Shown here piece after piece: positions 28,515 through 39,121 of a DNA stretch of 64,000 bases. The DNA is from Lodderomyces elongisporus (taxonomy: Eukaryota; Ascomycota; Pichiomycetes; Serinales; Debaryomycetaceae): contig NC_083676.1 of the NCBI RefSeq assembly GCF_030384665.1, positions 1,054,001 through 1,118,000 on the forward strand, in the 5' to 3' direction. Under the pieces are notes generated by a model. That model ran no database searches. It saw nothing but the letters and a program-made list of their open reading frames with translations, and was not told where the DNA came from. Position numbers and translations under genes: made by a program. Within the stretch, counting starts at the first letter, position 1. Each line of letters begins with the position of its first letter.

Positions 28515-29168
28515 TTAAATGATATGCTTTACTTTGAAATAGTGCCTCAAATACAGTATTTGCCAAACACCAAACCCCACTAGTGAAGCAATTATGACAA
28601 TAGAAAAATTCTTCACTCTTGAATTAGTTGACTCGTTTGTATCTCTCATTCTCTCCTCTCTAGCTTTTAAATATTGCAATTCTTGAATGATCTCGCCAGT
28701 TAAACTTTCAATCTTTTTCAAGTCAACTTCGTTGGGTTTTAATTTTTCACTTGCTTGCAATGCATTCCAATCCCTTGCTGCAGCTCCGCTTTCTATTTCC
28801 AATTCAACGGAACGAATGGAGCTCTCCCTTGAACCGTGCTTTTTCCATTCTTGCTCTTGATGGTTTGTAAAACAGATATCTACTGCAGCATTGTTGTGTG
28901 ACGTAAACGCGACTTTGGTCTCACCAACGACGTTCTTCCTCGTAGCGTAAAGATTACCCAATGAATCTGTCACTCTCATGTCTAATCTTTGACCATCGCC
29001 TTTATAGCCGTCGGTAAAGACATTCACCACAACCATTTGATCTCCCTGGACAAAATCACGGATACAGACAGGAGTCGGATTGGGGAGTGCAGGAACTTCC
29101 ATGTGCAATGCATTGGCAAAGCTGGCGAAAAGTACCAATATGTAGGTAAGATTGAGAACAGAATACAT
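28515..29168 (-). CDS. ERV25: p24-family cargo receptor Erv25 (p24 delta)
   Basis: The gene encodes 217 residues. It has a signal peptide (about 1-20), a lumenal GOLD domain (VCIRDFVQGDQMVVVNVFTD onwards, with the cysteine pair at about residues 35 and 99), a coiled-coil membrane-proximal region (NEVDLKKIES...REERMRDTNEST), one membrane span (about 187-206) and a short tail ending YFKVKHII. The tail carries both the aromatic COPII-type signal and the C-terminal lysine COPI-type signal of the family. With Erp1, Erp2 and Emp24 it packages GPI-anchored cargo into COPII vesicles. This is relevant because the window also encodes a giant GPI-anchored adhesin. The sequence matches S. cerevisiae Erv25 nearly end to end. 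Confidence 0.96.
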   Translation of the reverse strand: MYSVLNLTYILVLFASFANALHMEVPALPNPTPVCIRDFVQGDQMVVVNVFTDGYKGDGQRLDMRVTDSLGNLYATRKNVVGETKVAFTSHNNAAVDICFTNHQEQEWKKHGSRESSIRSVELEIESGAAARDWNALQASEKLKPNEVDLKKIESLTGEIIQELQYLKAREERMRDTNESTNSRVKNFSIVIIASLVGFGVWQILYLRHYFKVKHII

Positions 29169-29793
29169 CTATTTTCTTGCTCTGATACGATTTAGTTCTT
29201 TGAACTTTCTTTATTTCTGGTACTTTTATGTAGATTGTTATGGTTCTTGTTACTAAGAAAAAACAAAAATCCAGACCGGTTGAATATAAAAGCTGGATGC
29301 CTGAGCTGTTGTAGTGATGGCGGTGGTATTGGTGGTGGCTTTGCCGTTTTTAACAGATCAGTATAATAATTGAAAAAAAATGTGTCCTCTCAAGTCGACA
29401 TAGTCGAGGTAACTGAAGCGGAAAAAAAAAAAAAAAATCACTGAGGTGGAGGAAAGGGAAAAAGACGTGTTTCATTTTTCCAATGCCTCGGCAGCATAGG
29501 TTACCAAAAAAAGAAGTCTAGAATCTCAGTAGCTTTTTTTTCTTCATTTTTTTTTTTTCTATTTTTATCTTTATTTTTTTTATTTTGCTCCCTCTGTTCT
29601 CAGTTTGTGAATCTCACGACAGAGAAAAATTTACAGCTCTCATGAATTCCCAAAGTTGAGTCTTTAATGAAAAGTTCGCTTGAAAACAAGTCAAAAGGTG
29701 ATCTTACATCAAAACTCTAAAATCTTACTTCGAGCTTCTGGATTTCGGCTCTCAAGTTTTTTATCTTCAAATTTCAATTTTTAAATTGACAAG
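29169..29793. other. Divergent intergenic region ERV25 / MRPL39
   Basis: No gene is seen. It holds poly-A and poly-T runs (29423-29436, 29547-29558), a GGTGGT-rich patch near 29320-29340, and a CAATTTTTAAATTG palindrome (about 29776-29789) directly before the MRPL39 ATG. The palindrome includes AATTTT, a motif reported in ribosomal and mitochondrial ribosomal promoters of Candida-type yeasts. Confidence 0.55.
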
Positions 29794-30006
29794 ATGGCAA
29801 AGGGAAGAGCCGACTCAACCATGATAAAGATGGTTTCTACTGCACTCACAGGATACGAGAAATGGTTTAGAATTCCAAGGAGTTCAAGAAAGCTACATCT
29901 TATCCTATATGACCCAAGGGCTAAAAGACACTGTCTTTTTGAAGAAGACAGAAAGCGTAAGATTGCTGAAGTTCCTCCTAAAGATTATACAAGAAGCCAT
30001 CGTTAA
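29794..30006 (+). CDS. MRPL39: Mitochondrial large-subunit ribosomal protein bL33m
   Basis: The gene encodes 70 residues, the same length as S. cerevisiae Mrpl39. It is a bacterial L33 homologue of the mitochondrial 54S subunit. The diagnostic order is seen: a short basic start, STALTGYEKW (yeast STAASGYSRY), then YDPRAKRHCLFEEDRKRKIAE with the KRH(V/C)LF core, and a basic C-terminus. The paired cysteines of zinc-binding bacterial L33 are absent, as usual in fungi. The small size and lack of a cleavable presequence are normal for this protein. It is the smallest gene I support in the window. Confidence 0.93.
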   Translation: MAKGRADSTMIKMVSTALTGYEKWFRIPRSSRKLHLILYDPRAKRHCLFEEDRKRKIAEVPPKDYTRSHR

Positions 30007-30345
30007 GAAAATTCACTCGCAAAATCACAAGTGAGTTTCCAGGAATACAAGCACATATGTACATAGTCAATTATAGCAATTTCGGGAAAAGAAGGATACA
30101 AAGAAAAAAAAAAGAGAGTATTTCTGAGAAGAATGGCTAATAAAAGAGTTTAGTTTTCATTATTAATATAAATACAAGGAGGTGTGATTTGGCATTTGTG
30201 AATTAACCAAATGTCGAGCCTTTATACTAGGTGTATGTCTATTTACATGTAATATACAATTTTTATTTTATTTTTTCTTCTTATCTTCTTCTTCTTCTTC
30301 TTCATCTTCATCTTCATCATCTTCTTCTTCATTTTATTGTATAAA
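30007..30345. other. Convergent intergenic region MRPL39 / CYM1
   Basis: No gene is seen. It is terminator-type sequence: AT-rich, with a CTT/CAT trinucleotide run (about 30286-30330) just beyond the CYM1 stop. Confidence 0.65.
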
Positions 30346-33300
30346 TTATGTACCCTCTAAGTTTTGCAAGTTTTTAACATTCCAATCTTCACCCACCTTC
30401 AATGTATCATTATTTGCAATAACAGTGATGGCATCTCTCAGGTTCAAGAGATACTTTTCGGTGACATTCATCAAGTCTTGATTATTGATATCAAGGAAAT
30501 TGTCTCGTCGTTCTTGTCTCAATGTGTCAGAAATTCCTTCATAAAACTCGGTTGCACCCTGACTCGCAACATTAATTGGCGCATCGACGCTTTGGAAAAT
30601 TCGTAATTTTGCTTCTGTTAGGTCTTTCGAATCCCAGTTGGCATCCAAGCCGTAAGCAAAGGAAGATTGAAAAGTTTCAATAGACTTTATTGGGTTAGGG
30701 TCTCTATAAGAATAGAAATCTAGTATCCCTCCCAAGCCATCATAATTCAAGCCTCCTCCATATGCACCATTTGACTCTCTAATTTTCGAATGCAAATTTT
30801 TAAAAGTGTATAGCTGTGACAAGATTTGCAAAGCCGCACCATCCCTAGAACTATATGGCGCACCAGTCTTTGCTAAACTTGAATATCCAACTTGGAAAGG
30901 AAGATTAACCAACACCTTTTCTAAATTGGGGTTGTAGCTGTCAAATTTATGGTTCATGAGATTCACAATGCCAATATCAGCACCGGATACAGAGCCATCA
31001 CCTTTTGTTGCCACAGAAATGGGATCATAAGTGGATATCCTTTCATCAAATTTGGTTATTAATGATTCATTTTCCGTGACGATATCTTTATTTCCAACTA
31101 TTCTATACTTGAATTGTCCAGCGAGCACAAAACTCTGAATCTTCCTCAATATTGGCAAGAGCTCATTTTTCAAATATTCTGCACCATGTGCATCAAGGCT
31201 CTTGTTCATCTCCATTATCAACTGCACCTGTGTTATACCATTCATCTGTTCTGCAGCAAATTTTGCTGGGGTTAAGCGAGAGTTGCTTTCACCACAAGCA
31301 AAAGAATGGCCGCGGTCGGCTATATTGTTGATTTGATTTTGACCCAAATTGCGTACAAGTGTAGTAAGTTTTTCCAAAACGTCATTGTCATCGGTAAATC
31401 TAGTCTCGCTCAAAATCTCATGCCACAAATCATAAATGCGTGGCGCATTCTTCTCAAGTGCAACCCCAGATATCAGGTACTGCAATTTCATCTTGTTGAT
31501 ATTATATGGGTCTGCAGCAATTTTGGCACCAAAAGAGAGACCACCTGTGTATGTTTGTATAACGGTTTCTAAATCGGTTATTGGTGTGCGCGCTGTACCT
31601 GCCAAGTTGGTGAGGCAACTGCTAAATATTGGCAAATACTTGTACCATTCAATTGGAAGCAGATCCAAAGACTTTAAACCGCTAATATACACCAATCCGT
31701 TAGTATCAACAACTCTTCTACTAATGGACAAACCTTCATTATTTTTTGTATTGATAAGTGGATACGAATCACCTTGTTGTGGTATATCCTGAATAGTAAG
31801 AGTGGGTAATACACTAACGTCCTCTTCTTGTCTTTGGTATTCCACCAAGCCAATATTTCTATTGTATAGTTCATTTCTGTCTTTGTCTGTCAATTGCGAT
31901 ATCTTTTGTTCAAGATTCTTGCTTTCAAGATTTGCCAAATTTTTATTAAAGTTCAAATCAGGTTCCATAGTGAACTTGAAAGTTTGTGAGTTTTTGTTTA
32001 ATATGGACTCATTTAAAAGATCTTCAAACATAGATAAACCTCGTGATTCAAACTCATTTTTGAACAAGGTTAATATTTCTTCCACTTTCAACAGCTCAAT
32101 AGGATCAACACCATTTGTCCAGCTTGACACTATCGAGCTTAATAAACCAAATCCGAAATCTGGTTTGTGTTTCTTCAAACCTATCTCAAATTGATGTAAC
32201 AAAGCCAGAACACGCTTATGATACAGACTGCTTGTGTTCCTTAGCTCAGGTAAGACTTTTCGTTGTATAATATCCTCTACTTTGGATGTTAAAGCGTCTG
32301 CTTTTGCTTTTGTCAAAAAGTTCAAGCCTATGGTAAATGAAAACAATGCAGAAGTAGAGTCCAATCCAGAGTTTGCGGAAAAATCTTCGGAATAGCCCGT
32401 TTCAATCAACTCTTGGTATAATGGAGAGTTATGACCATCAAACAATAAGGATCCCAATACTTTCCATTTGAAAACCTTAAATTGCATGTTTGCTTTCAAT
32501 GGATTTCCCAAATACCAAGTGATTGATGAATGGAATTGTTCTGCAACAGGTTTGTTGGACATTGTGTCTACTGGTCCTTTTACAATCACATCGTAATTAA
32601 GTTGCTTCTTTGTTTCGAATATTGGAAGCTTGATATCTGTCTCTGACTGCTTTTCCCTCTTGTGATTCAGCAACGGCATATTTTTTCCATGCAGAGTATA
32701 TTGTGTGTAATACAAGTTAATATGCCTCAAATGATTATCCAAACCTAAATTGCCATAAGTAAATGATTTTGCATTCGAAGGGGTATAATTTTTGGAATGA
32801 AATTCTAAAAGTTGTTGATGAGTTAAATCAGTGATATTAAGCGGATCACCACCTGAGTTGTTCAATGATGGATAGATGGATTCCAAAAATTTGATGTAAA
32901 AATAATACATCGAATTTGAGTATTGTCCTTTCATCTCGTTGAATACTACTCCTTTAAACTCCAACTTACTGTTGATATCTTGGACGTCTGAATTTTCCAA
33001 TCTCCAACCTTCTTGCAAAAAGTCGTTTGATGTGAGCAAAGGTTGAAATACAGAAGATAGATATACGTCCAACAAATTGTCAAAATCTTTTGAATTGGTG
33101 GTGGCAAATGGGTAAAATGTATAATCGTGACCTGTCATTGCATTCATGAAATTGCTTAAACTTCGATTTGTCATTTTAAAAAAAGGATCTCGAACCGGAA
33201 ACTTTGAAGACCCGCAAAGAGTGGTGTGCTCAAGAATGTGTGGTACACCAGTAGCGTCTGGTGCATTTGTCTTGAAGGCAATCAGAAACACATTATTGTG

Positions 33301-33522
33301 GTCGTTTGGCGAGTCCAAGTGTAGATGCTGAGCACCACTTGCTTCATGTTTTAGTAATACAGCCACCAAGGAAAACTCCGGCACCAATCGAGTGTTCTGG
33401 ATCTCGAATCCATGCAACTTCAGCCCTATGGGGTATTTCTTTGAAACCAAACTCAAATCTGTCGAAGCATACCGACGAACACAAAGATTTCTCAGATGGT
33501 TTGCTATATTCCTTGTCAACAT
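30346..33522 (-). CDS. CYM1: Mitochondrial presequence protease Cym1 (M16C, PreP family)
   Basis: The gene encodes 1058 residues (yeast Cym1 989). It is a mitochondrial metallopeptidase that destroys cleaved targeting peptides and other short unfolded peptides. The N-terminus is an arginine-rich presequence (MLTRNIANHLRNLCVRRYAS). The inverted zinc motif HILEH is at residues 95-99, and the distal ligand glutamate is in VVFNEMKGQYSN. Four M16 modules are separated by a charged helical hinge (about 505-550). The second half keeps the conserved GAPYSSRDGAALQILSQLY and NGAYGGG words near the substrate chamber. CYM1 is YDR430C in S. cerevisiae, in the same neighbourhood as DOT1 and YDR444W, in agreement with the layout here. 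Confidence 0.95.
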   Translation of the reverse strand: MLTRNIANHLRNLCVRRYASTDLSLVSKKYPIGLKLHGFEIQNTRLVPEFSLVAVLLKHEASGAQHLHLDSPNDHNNVFLIAFKTNAPDATGVPHILEHTTLCGSSKFPVRDPFFKMTNRSLSNFMNAMTGHDYTFYPFATTNSKDFDNLLDVYLSSVFQPLLTSNDFLQEGWRLENSDVQDINSKLEFKGVVFNEMKGQYSNSMYYFYIKFLESIYPSLNNSGGDPLNITDLTHQQLLEFHSKNYTPSNAKSFTYGNLGLDNHLRHINLYYTQYTLHGKNMPLLNHKREKQSETDIKLPIFETKKQLNYDVIVKGPVDTMSNKPVAEQFHSSITWYLGNPLKANMQFKVFKWKVLGSLLFDGHNSPLYQELIETGYSEDFSANSGLDSTSALFSFTIGLNFLTKAKADALTSKVEDIIQRKVLPELRNTSSLYHKRVLALLHQFEIGLKKHKPDFGFGLLSSIVSSWTNGVDPIELLKVEEILTLFKNEFESRGLSMFEDLLNESILNKNSQTFKFTMEPDLNFNKNLANLESKNLEQKISQLTDKDRNELYNRNIGLVEYQRQEEDVSVLPTLTIQDIPQQGDSYPLINTKNNEGLSISRRVVDTNGLVYISGLKSLDLLPIEWYKYLPIFSSCLTNLAGTARTPITDLETVIQTYTGGLSFGAKIAADPYNINKMKLQYLISGVALEKNAPRIYDLWHEILSETRFTDDNDVLEKLTTLVRNLGQNQINNIADRGHSFACGESNSRLTPAKFAAEQMNGITQVQLIMEMNKSLDAHGAEYLKNELLPILRKIQSFVLAGQFKYRIVGNKDIVTENESLITKFDERISTYDPISVATKGDGSVSGADIGIVNLMNHKFDSYNPNLEKVLVNLPFQVGYSSLAKTGAPYSSRDGAALQILSQLYTFKNLHSKIRESNGAYGGGLNYDGLGGILDFYSYRDPNPIKSIETFQSSFAYGLDANWDSKDLTEAKLRIFQSVDAPINVASQGATEFYEGISDTLRQERRDNFLDINNQDLMNVTEKYLLNLRDAITVIANNDTLKVGEDWNVKNLQNLEGT

Positions 33523-33671
33523 CTTATCAACAAGTCTTTACTTATAGTTCAGCCACTTTCTCTTTCTTGGGTTCCTATAGTTTTTATCTTTAATTGATCT
33601 CTTTGTCTTAAAAAAAAAATTATCTTTGTTTATTTTTATATTTTTATATATTTTTATTTTATATATATTTT

Positions 33672-33716
<45 letters not shown>

Positions 33717-34080
33717 TTCTCTCCTCGCTAAAATTGACATGGTGATATAATAGTTTTATTCGCCTCTCTAGATGTTTTATTATTATTGCAATTTTAAAAT
33801 TTAATTTTTTTTCAGTTTTTCAGTTTTTGAAGCGTGTAAAGGAAAAACCTCTTGATAACATTACTAGTCTCTTTTGACGTACAAGACTGGCACCGGTAAC
33901 GGAAAAAAAAATTTTGCCAACTATAGTCAATTTAGTTTTTTTAATTTCAATTTGAAATTTGTACTTCTAGATTTACAACAACAGAAAAGTTTCCGATATT
34001 TTACTAGTCAGGGTGCTTTGAGATTATAGCTGCATCTTTTTTCCTTCCAGCAATTAGCAAATTAGAAGCTATAAAAACGG
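33523..34080. other. Divergent promoter region CYM1 / OAC1
   Basis: No gene is seen. It has a long (TA)n tract (about 33678-33712) and a Leu3-type site CCGGTAACGG at 33893-33902 in front of OAC1. Confidence 0.65.
33893..33902. promoter_or_regulatory. Leu3-like site upstream of OAC1
   Basis: CCGGTAACGG matches the Leu3 palindrome CCGGNNCCGG at nine of ten positions counting the free centre as matched, 179 bp before the OAC1 ATG. OAC1 belongs to the leucine-pathway (Leu3) regulon in S. cerevisiae, because the carrier exports the leucine precursor 2-isopropylmalate. Function here is inferred. Confidence 0.5.
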
Positions 34081-35133
34081 ATGAGCGAGTCTAATGAGAA
34101 GGCGTTACTTGCATTTAGTGCAAGGCCGCAGAAAAGCGGGCTGAAGAAAAGTGACGACATTATTAAGAACTCAACTCCTGTGAACAATGCACAGAAAGTG
34201 TCACTGGTTGGCGGGTTCATAGCTGGAGGTTTAGCAGCATGTGGTGCAGTTACATTTACAAACCCAATCGAACTTATAAAGACTCGAATGCAACTTCAAG
34301 GGGAATTATCGAGGACGGAAAAGGGCCAGGTGAAGTTATACAAGAACCCATTTCAAGCATTCAAAGTGATTTACCAACATGAAGGAATACGAGGATTACA
34401 ACAAGGGTTGTTATGTGGATACTATTATCAGTTGGGGTTGAATGGGTGCAGAATTGGTCTTTATGAGCCCAGTCGATATTATTTCACAAAACTTCTTTAC
34501 CCAAGCAACATCAAGAATGGAGTTGTCTCCGAAAACATGCTTATCAATGTACTTTCTGGGTTCACATCGGGCGCTGCAGGTGCCGTGTTGGCATCGCCTT
34601 TCTTTTTGATCAAGACTAGAATGCAATCCTTTTCGAAAACAGGAGCAGTGGGTCAGCAAACGCATTACGAAAGTGCATGGGACGGCATCAAACAGATTTA
34701 TCGCCACGAAGGGTTCAAGGGGCTCTATAGAGGTGTAGACGCTGCGATTTTGAGGACTGGCGCAGGATCGTCAGCCCAACTACCTATTTATTACTACACC
34801 AAGAACTTTGTATTGAAACACGATATTGTCAAAGACAATAGTTTAATGTTGCATTTCTTAAGCGCATCCATGGCTGGTTTAGGTGTGTCAATTGTGATGA
34901 ACCCTTGGGATGTTGTTTTGACGAGAATGTACAATCAAAAAGGCAACCTCTATACTAGTCCATTGGATTGTTTCAAAAAAATCATAGCGATAGAAGGACC
35001 TTTGGCACTTTACAAAGGGTTTTGGGCTCAACTATTCAGAGTGGCACCACACAGCATCTTGACATTGATGTTTATGGAGCAATGTATGAAAGTAATGGTG
35101 AAGGTTGAGGATGGTCTCCACAGATTTTTTTGA
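34081..35133 (+). CDS. OAC1: Mitochondrial oxaloacetate/2-isopropylmalate carrier Oac1
   Basis: The gene encodes 350 residues. It is a mitochondrial carrier of the inner membrane that moves oxaloacetate, sulphate, malonate and 2-isopropylmalate. Three ~100-residue repeats are visible, each with the carrier signature: NPIELIKTRMQLQG (about residue 61), SPFFLIKTRMQSF (about 171) and NPWDVVLTRMYNQ (about 275). Each is followed by the [DE]G motif (HEGIRGLQQG, HEGFKGLYRG, EGPLALYKG). Compared with yeast Oac1 (324) the N-terminus is about 40 residues longer and polar; the first ATG follows directly on a T-rich leader. The second signature has Ser-Pro instead of the usual Asp/Pro start, which is normal for this subfamily. 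Confidence 0.9.
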   Translation: MSESNEKALLAFSARPQKSGLKKSDDIIKNSTPVNNAQKVSLVGGFIAGGLAACGAVTFTNPIELIKTRMQLQGELSRTEKGQVKLYKNPFQAFKVIYQHEGIRGLQQGLLCGYYYQLGLNGCRIGLYEPSRYYFTKLLYPSNIKNGVVSENMLINVLSGFTSGAAGAVLASPFFLIKTRMQSFSKTGAVGQQTHYESAWDGIKQIYRHEGFKGLYRGVDAAILRTGAGSSAQLPIYYYTKNFVLKHDIVKDNSLMLHFLSASMAGLGVSIVMNPWDVVLTRMYNQKGNLYTSPLDCFKKIIAIEGPLALYKGFWAQLFRVAPHSILTLMFMEQCMKVMVKVEDGLHRFF

Positions 35134-36215
35134 TTCGAGTTGACTTTCTTTTTCCTTGTTGTTGTTATTTTTGTTCATTCTCCTCCTCCCCCCCCCCTGT
35201 TTTTCGAAAAAAAAAGAAGCAAAGCAAAAGCAAAAGCAAAGCAAAGCAAACCAGAAATTGGTCGTTGGAGTCGATAAAGTGATTTTGTATAGAGTTTTTA
35301 TAGAAAAATAGCTTATAATCTTGATAGAGTAATTGGTAGAGTCAAGTACAAGTAGCATAAGGTCATCTGCGATTAACATTTGACACTAAAATTGTACGAA
35401 AGCAACTGCTTTGATTTCAAAACACTTACCTTGGTAACATATAGGGTGGAGTGCCTTGTAATATGTTCCAGGATCTCTAGGTTCACGAAATACACTTTTC
35501 AAAACATAGAGCCTTTGAGACATATGTGTTTTTTGACACTTAAAATCTTTTTGTTTATCATCGAGTCTACATAAATAAACATGCAATATGCCTCATCTTC
35601 TTTCCACCATCCATTCTCCACTAAAACAAAAAAGAGGACAGGATATTTCAGATAAATTCACCTTTGCAAAGATTTGTTTACCAAAAGCTCAAGCTTTTTA
35701 TTAGCTTGTTTCCCCACTCTCTCTTTTTCTTTTCTTTTTTCTTATTTTTTATTCTTTCCGCTCATTCTTTTTTCCTCTCAACTAAAATGAATTGATTTGA
35801 ATCCACACTATAATTTCAATTTGCGCGAAGGAACGAACAAAAAACTAAAAAAAAAAAAATAAATTTAAAAAAAAAATAATAAAGACAAGTGTGCCGTAGT
35901 ACCAGAAGGGTTTTTTCTCTCCCCCCTTAGCCGTCGATAGAGTATAGAGAATCCATCAATCATACCTTTATCGAACAACTCCAACCTCCCTCTCTTGGTA
36001 ACATCCTCGAACTTAGACGGCTGTAACAAGATCAGAATAAAATACAGTGCAACTAAATCGTAATATAACATTACCATAATAGAATAGGATAACGCAGGGC
36101 ACCGTTTTGTTTTCTCGGTTCCTGTTTTACACACAAACGATAATTTATATCTTCACCGTTTGCCCTCAGATTGTTTACCATCCAACAAAACTTTATCCAG
36201 ACAAGAAAGGAACTA
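35134..36215. other. 1.1-kb intergenic region OAC1 - MUB1
   Basis: Mostly low-complexity: a CCCC run (35186-35199), a GCAAA repeat (about 35218-35250), A- and T-runs near 35845-35880. On the minus strand 36134-35865 there is an 89-codon frame that looks better than background (see findings). I do not annotate it as a gene. Confidence 0.55.
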
Positions 36216-37049
36216 ATGCGTGACTCCAACTTTAGAGCTGTTTCCGGCAATAAAGCGGCAGTGACAATAACAACCAGTTTATATGATAGGAGGGCTTTAG
36301 ATGTCACCTCCGACAAGCCGTTGGTGAATTCGTTGAATTATCTTACTTATCTAGTCAGTTCGTCAGCAAAAGTGAGAGAGACATTATCAGTCGATGGAGG
36401 AATTGAGAGGCTAATTGATATCTTGCAAGAATGCCATAACGGCGACTTGCACACGGACAACTTTACAGAGGAAAAAAAGTTGTTGGTGGCGTGGAAATGG
36501 ACCTTGGCTTTCCAATGCATAGTACTCGTGGGGACAAGAGGTACAGAAAAAGTGAGACAAAAAGTCGTCAAGGCTGGTGTGTTGCCAATTATTGCAACCG
36601 TCTTGGATAACTATTTATCATTGCATGAGGGCACTTTCCGACACATGCATGCAAATTCAACCACATATTCGGACGATAATGGGATTAGCCCCGCTGAAAA
36701 TGTTTTCCAGTCAAATCAGCCAGGGCAACTGATCAACCAAAATTTGCGCAATTTGCGACTGAGGCTGACGGATGGTATAACCCTGCGATATGGTGGCACT
36801 ACCGCTAGCTCGAACGATTTCAATACATACCGTCTTGTTGCTCGAGAAACTTCCAATTCAAACACAACAATAAGTGATACAAACTTATTTGGAGATCATA
36901 ACTCCCCCAACAGCTTAAATATGGCGAGCCTAACGATTGATGATTATGAAAACACAAGCGTGGAACAATTATTCAACTTGCTTAGACTGATTGAATGGAC
37001 AAATAAATATACTTTTACAAATGGCAATAACAATAGCAACAACAACAGC

Positions 37050-37088
<39 letters not shown>

Positions 37089-38645
37089 AACAATAACAAC
37101 AAAATTAGCAACAGCAACGCAAACTCAACCACTGACAGCTCATTACTTCTAAACGAGAGTGCCGAGTCTGCAGTAGATGCGGATCTCAAACGTGCATTTG
37201 TTATATTGAACATTCTAATTAGATTAAGGGAGACCAAGGAGGCTGAAATTTCCAAGCCTGGGTTTGTTGATGACTGTGAGTTTGATATGGATAGTAATCT
37301 TCTGTTTTTGTCAGTTTTGTATGCACGCGATATGGAAATAAACAGCGCCAATGCAAAAATTGCGGTTCGAAACTTTACAGACACCGGCGTTGTTATACCA
37401 AAAGATGATGACATTGTCTGGTCATTGCAATTGTTGGCATACATTTCAAAATACCCGTACTTGAAAGAATCAATACAACATACGCACTTGGATTTAAATA
37501 TGAGCATCCGAAGTAAACTTGTTAAATTATATATAGAGCAAGAAATCAAGCAGGAATCAAAAAGAAATCCTATTTTACTTATCAGACAATCATCGACACC
37601 TAATCCCCAAGGCGCCGACAATCATATTGAGAACACTAATCACAGTATAGGCACAGGTCTAGAGAGGTTTGACCCGAGTGCGTCCAACTCTCCTCAAATG
37701 GTGAAAGCGTTAACAGATGATAATCTAATACTCAACGAGGACAATTTTTCTTTGAGTGTGCCACTGCTAAAGTGCAAAGGAAGGTATGTTGGCGAGAGTA
37801 CGGATGCGATGGACTCTGCTAGTGCTGCTAGTGCTGCTAGTGCTGCGAGTGCTGCCATTGCTAGTCGAGAAGATTCTTTTGGTAAAGACGAATATTGTGC
37901 TGAGAATGAAGAAGATCCCGACGAATACGAGGAAACTGTTTCTGAAACTAGCGGTAGTTTGGTGGATGCTGCATCTACACATTCTTTTGATTATATACTC
38001 AGCTTTTATGAAGCTTTGTTTGAGTGCGAGCAGATACAGGATAAATTTGAACGCAATATTAGGTCCTATCAGCTTTTGAGCAAACTAAAATTATACATTG
38101 AAATGGAACGCGATAAGCTTTGTGATGCTGTTATTGAATGCAGACTCAAACAAAAGACGGATCTTGAAAAGAGATGGAACTATGAGACTTATAACTATTT
38201 TAGTGTTGATGATTTTGATGAAGATAAAGATGATCGGTTATCTGCTTGCAAAGAAGTTGACTTATTTCCCTTAGTTGAGAAATTCACATTCTTGTCTGGG
38301 AGTGACATGTACTACTGGGCAGGGGTTATCATGCGAAATTCATGCAGAAGGAATGAACTTAAAGGTGGGATACGCCAATGTGGGAACTTGGAGTGCGGGA
38401 AATGGGAGAAATATCCAAGGGAGTTTCTGAAATGTAGAAGATGCAAAAGGACAAAATATTGTTCCCGAGACTGCCAAATGAAGTCATGGCATTGCCACAG
38501 GAACTGGTGTATACCAAGCGCATCTAGTAGTTCCGCCAGTAGCAGCACTACGACAGGCAATACTATTTCGATTCATGGCAATCAACAACATCATACCCAT
38601 CCACATAATCAAGAAACCGCTAATTTCGATGAAGGCGGTGATTGA
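36216..38645 (+). CDS. MUB1: MYND zinc-finger protein Mub1 (Ubr2 partner)
   Basis: The gene encodes 809 residues from the chosen start. An ATG 45 bases upstream (36171) would add 15, but yeast Mub1 begins like MRDxN, which is this Met. Mub1 is the adaptor of the Ubr2 E3 ubiquitin ligase and promotes turnover of Rpn4, the proteasome-gene activator; the family includes fungal SamB. The conserved N-terminal block (SLYDRRALDV, LVSSSAKVRETLSVDGGIERL) is armadillo-like. A poly-Asn tract (AAC codons, 37022-37101) and an Ala-Ala-Ser repeat (about 37818-37857) are inserted in the middle. The C-terminal MYND finger reads C-GNLEC, LKCRRCKRTKYCSRDCQ, HCHRNWC, with all zinc ligands present. The tail is His/Ser-rich. 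Confidence 0.92.
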
Positions 38646-39121
38646 ACTAGGGCTGAGAGTTCAATTGATGAGGTTCTAGAAGGCTTATAAGATTTTTTGG
38701 TTAGTAAATGCACTATCTTCAAGTATTGAAAACAGATTTTATCAATATTGTATAAAGTTCCGATTTTTTATCCCGAGATTATTTTTCTTTTTTCTCTTTT
38801 TTTTTCTTTTATTTCTTTTTTTAAAAAATTGTTCTTTTTAGTAACTTTAGATCTGTTCAAATAAAAGGCACTAGAGGTTTAGGTCACGTGAATGGTACCC
38901 ACAATTACTGCCGCGGGTTATAGGGGTTGTGGATGTGTATAGATTTCATTTACTTTTTACTTCTCAGCCTCAAATTTTTTATAGTGTTTTTTTAACTACT
39001 ATTCTATTTTTCTACTCTTAATGATTTCGTTAATAATCAAGAAATCTAATAAGTGCAGCTTTCCAGCCACACCTAGAGTCGTGTAATAATTATTTTAATA
39101 CCACTATCTTTAAGAATAAAC
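38646..39121. other. Intergenic region MUB1 - MMS21
   Basis: No gene is seen. T-rich terminator followed by a TCACGTGA octamer at 38884-38891, 230 bp before MMS21. Confidence 0.6.
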
